From assembly GCA_030041985.1 (NCBI GenBank), contig JASIAM010000137.1:1-64000 (forward strand): a DNA stretch of 64,000 nt, given 5' to 3'. Of the stretch, positions 62,886-64,000 are shown in pieces. Within the stretch, counting starts at the first letter, position 1. Each line of letters starts with the position of its first letter. The stretch comes from Bryobacteraceae bacterium (GTDB lineage Bacteria > Acidobacteriota > Terriglobia > Bryobacterales > Bryobacteraceae). The notes under the pieces were generated by a model. It was given only the letters and a program-made list of their open reading frames with translations. It ran no database searches and was not told the origin of the DNA. The position numbers and the translations under genes were made by a program.

Positions 62886-64000
62886 TCACCGCGGCGCAGG
62901 GCGCAGCCGCACGCCGACTTCCTTCCCGTGGAGCAGGTCCAGAACGAGCGTGCCGCCCCGATCCGCGGCTTCCTCATAAACCTCTTCGTCATCGATCTCC
63001 ACCTGGTATGTGCGGTTCGCCTCCAGGCCTACCAGGATCACCGCATCCTGCCCTTCGTCGAGCTTTACGCGGAAGCGCGACGCGCCGAAGTAGATCACCG
63101 CGCTCCGCAGCACCAGCGGGGGAGTGCCGCTCAGGGCCACGCTTTGGACGCGGCCATCCCGGAATAACTGCGCCGCGCCATCGAAGTACCCGAACCAGTC
63201 CGCCGATTCCTCCCAGTCCGAACGCACGAAGATAGTTCCCGTCTCGGGATTGCGGTACACCAGCGGCAGCAGCGTGAAGCTCAATCCGGGCTGATAGGGA
63301 TTGGCCCAAAGGAATTCATAAGGCGCGCCCAGAGGATTGCGCAGCGCGAAACGGTCGTGCATCAGCCAGCCCTGTATATATTGGCTTTCTTCAGCGTTGG
63401 TATCGAACGCCACCATGGCCAACTCAGCCGCGCGCGCAAACGTGGCTTGCGTCACGTCCGGCTCACCCGCTTTGCGCGTGGCCGCAATGCGAAAATCGTT
63501 GTCCTCTCCCCGATAGCTGGCCGGATAGTAGCTCATCAGGTGCTCGATAGGAAAGCTCTTGAAAAAACGCGGCGCAGATTCCCGCAGATCGACATTGGTA
63601 TTGTCGCGGATGGCGTGCAGAATCTCCCACAAAGCGTAGCTATCTTCGCGCGCTACCGGAGTGCGTCCACTCGCCAGCGCCGGGGCGATTTTGCCTTCCC
63701 ACCAGGTGTGGACGGCCCACTGCAGCTCGCGATTCGGAACGTCGGGCACATCATCGTATAGCGCCACTGCCGCCAGAACCCGCGAGCGAACATCGGCCAC
63801 CCCTTCACTGGCAGCCATTTCGGCCAGCAGTTTTTGCATGCGCGCAGCTAGCTCGCGCCGCTCGGCTTCGCTCAGCAATTTCTGGCACCAGTCGAAAACT
63901 AAGGCGAGCTGACGCAAATCGCGCCCCGGTCCCAAAGCCCAATCCACCGCCTTCCTGCCTATAGCCGCGTTTCCGGAAACCTGGTAATCGAGCGCCGCGG
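62886..64000 (-). CDS. Uncharacterised helical/beta protein, 5' end beyond the window
   Basis: The frame stays open to the right edge, so the first GTG at 63947 is not the start; codons for L-D-Y-Q-V-S-G-N-A-A-I-G-R-K lie before it. At least 371 residues are visible. The N-terminal helical part (L-A-L-V-F-D-W-C-Q, Y-A-L-W-E-I-L-H-A-I-R-D-N) and C-terminal beta part recall heparinase II/III-like polysaccharide lyases or their relatives, but I cannot name a family. It converges on the hut operon with a 20-base gap. Confidence 0.7.
   Translation of the reverse strand, partial: AALDYQVSGNAAIGRKAVDWALGPGRDLRQLALVFDWCQKLLSEAERRELAARMQKLLAEMAASEGVADVRSRVLAAVALYDDVPDVPNRELQWAVHTWWEGKIAPALASGRTPVAREDSYALWEILHAIRDNTNVDLRESAPRFFKSFPIEHLMSYYPASYRGEDNDFRIAATRKAGEPDVTQATFARAAELAMVAFDTNAEESQYIQGWLMHDRFALRNPLGAPYEFLWANPYQPGLSFTLLPLVYRNPETGTIFVRSDWEESADWFGYFDGAAQLFRDGRVQSVALSGTPPLVLRSAVIYFGASRFRVKLDEGQDAVILVGLEANRTYQVEIDDEEVYEEAADRGGTLVLDLLHGKEVGVRLRPAPR

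Noticed and set aside
1-64000. CRISPR arrays, tRNA or rRNA genes, prophage or IS elements
   Set aside because: No regularly spaced repeats, cloverleaf or transposase/integrase-like protein was seen on either strand.

Overview
The window looks like a chromosomal segment of a soil-type Acidobacteriota bacterium, most like the Solibacter/Bryobacter group. This is inferred from gene content, not from a marker gene. The indicators are an Oar-like TonB receptor with an N-terminal carboxypeptidase-regulatory domain, several TIGR03437-type proteins, a DUF1552/DUF1592 pair, DUF6152 proteins, several copies of a secreted family with a W-M-G-D-S-R-G-H-W-E-G-D signature (called the GHWEGD family here), a PEGA-domain Ser/Thr kinase and high GC. 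No rRNA, tRNA, CRISPR array, integrase or complete insertion sequence was seen.

Layout. 0.2-6.4 kb: a structured leader, a TonB receptor, a rhodanese-like protein, DUF6152 and two GHWEGD proteins. 6.4-7.7 kb: DNA polymerase IV. 8.1-12.4 kb: a promoter with a palindromic downstream site, then a tightly coupled operon of VOC dioxygenase, DUF6152, MetE-like protein and two GHWEGD proteins. 12.6-21.9 kb: ankyrin protein, TIGR03437-like protein, a giant Ser/Thr kinase and a carboxypeptidase-regulatory protein. 22.2-24.2 kb (minus): His-rich secreted protein, small MscS channel and a stand-alone CheB methylesterase. 24.5-33.9 kb: a complete tripartite RND efflux operon (adaptor, two pumps, outer-membrane factor). 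34.3-40.0 kb (minus): GT39 glycosyltransferase, TsaE, NAD(P)HX repair enzyme and a PP2C/RsbU phosphatase. 40.0-50.2 kb: toxin-antitoxin pair, CMD-family protein, cupin, SBBP/TIGR03437 protein, cyclophilin, SelD, DUF72, BadF-type kinase, MBL hydrolase and phosphoglucomutase. 50.4-55.5 kb (minus): a GHWEGD protein and fragment, DUF1552 and DUF1592. 55.7-62.9 kb: histidine utilisation genes hutU and hutH-hutI-hutF plus an M20 deacylase. The last gene runs off the right edge.

Main points. (1) selD is a selenoprotein gene: an in-frame TGA at 44667-44669 sits at the catalytic position and is followed by a bacterial SECIS-like hairpin, so a normal gene call loses the active-site segment. (2) A double-hairpin REP-like element with compensatory base changes lies inside the 5' coding ends of three exported-protein genes, with further partial copies elsewhere. 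(3) An identical 12-bp palindrome lies just downstream of the -10 region of two transcription units. (4) Both DUF6152 proteins are predicted to be cleaved so that the mature chain begins His-His. (5) The hut operon has hutF but no hutG; an M20 deacylase occupies that place. (6) Several gene remnants (TlyA, CapA, TIGR03437, GHWEGD, a small secreted family) mark past deletions.
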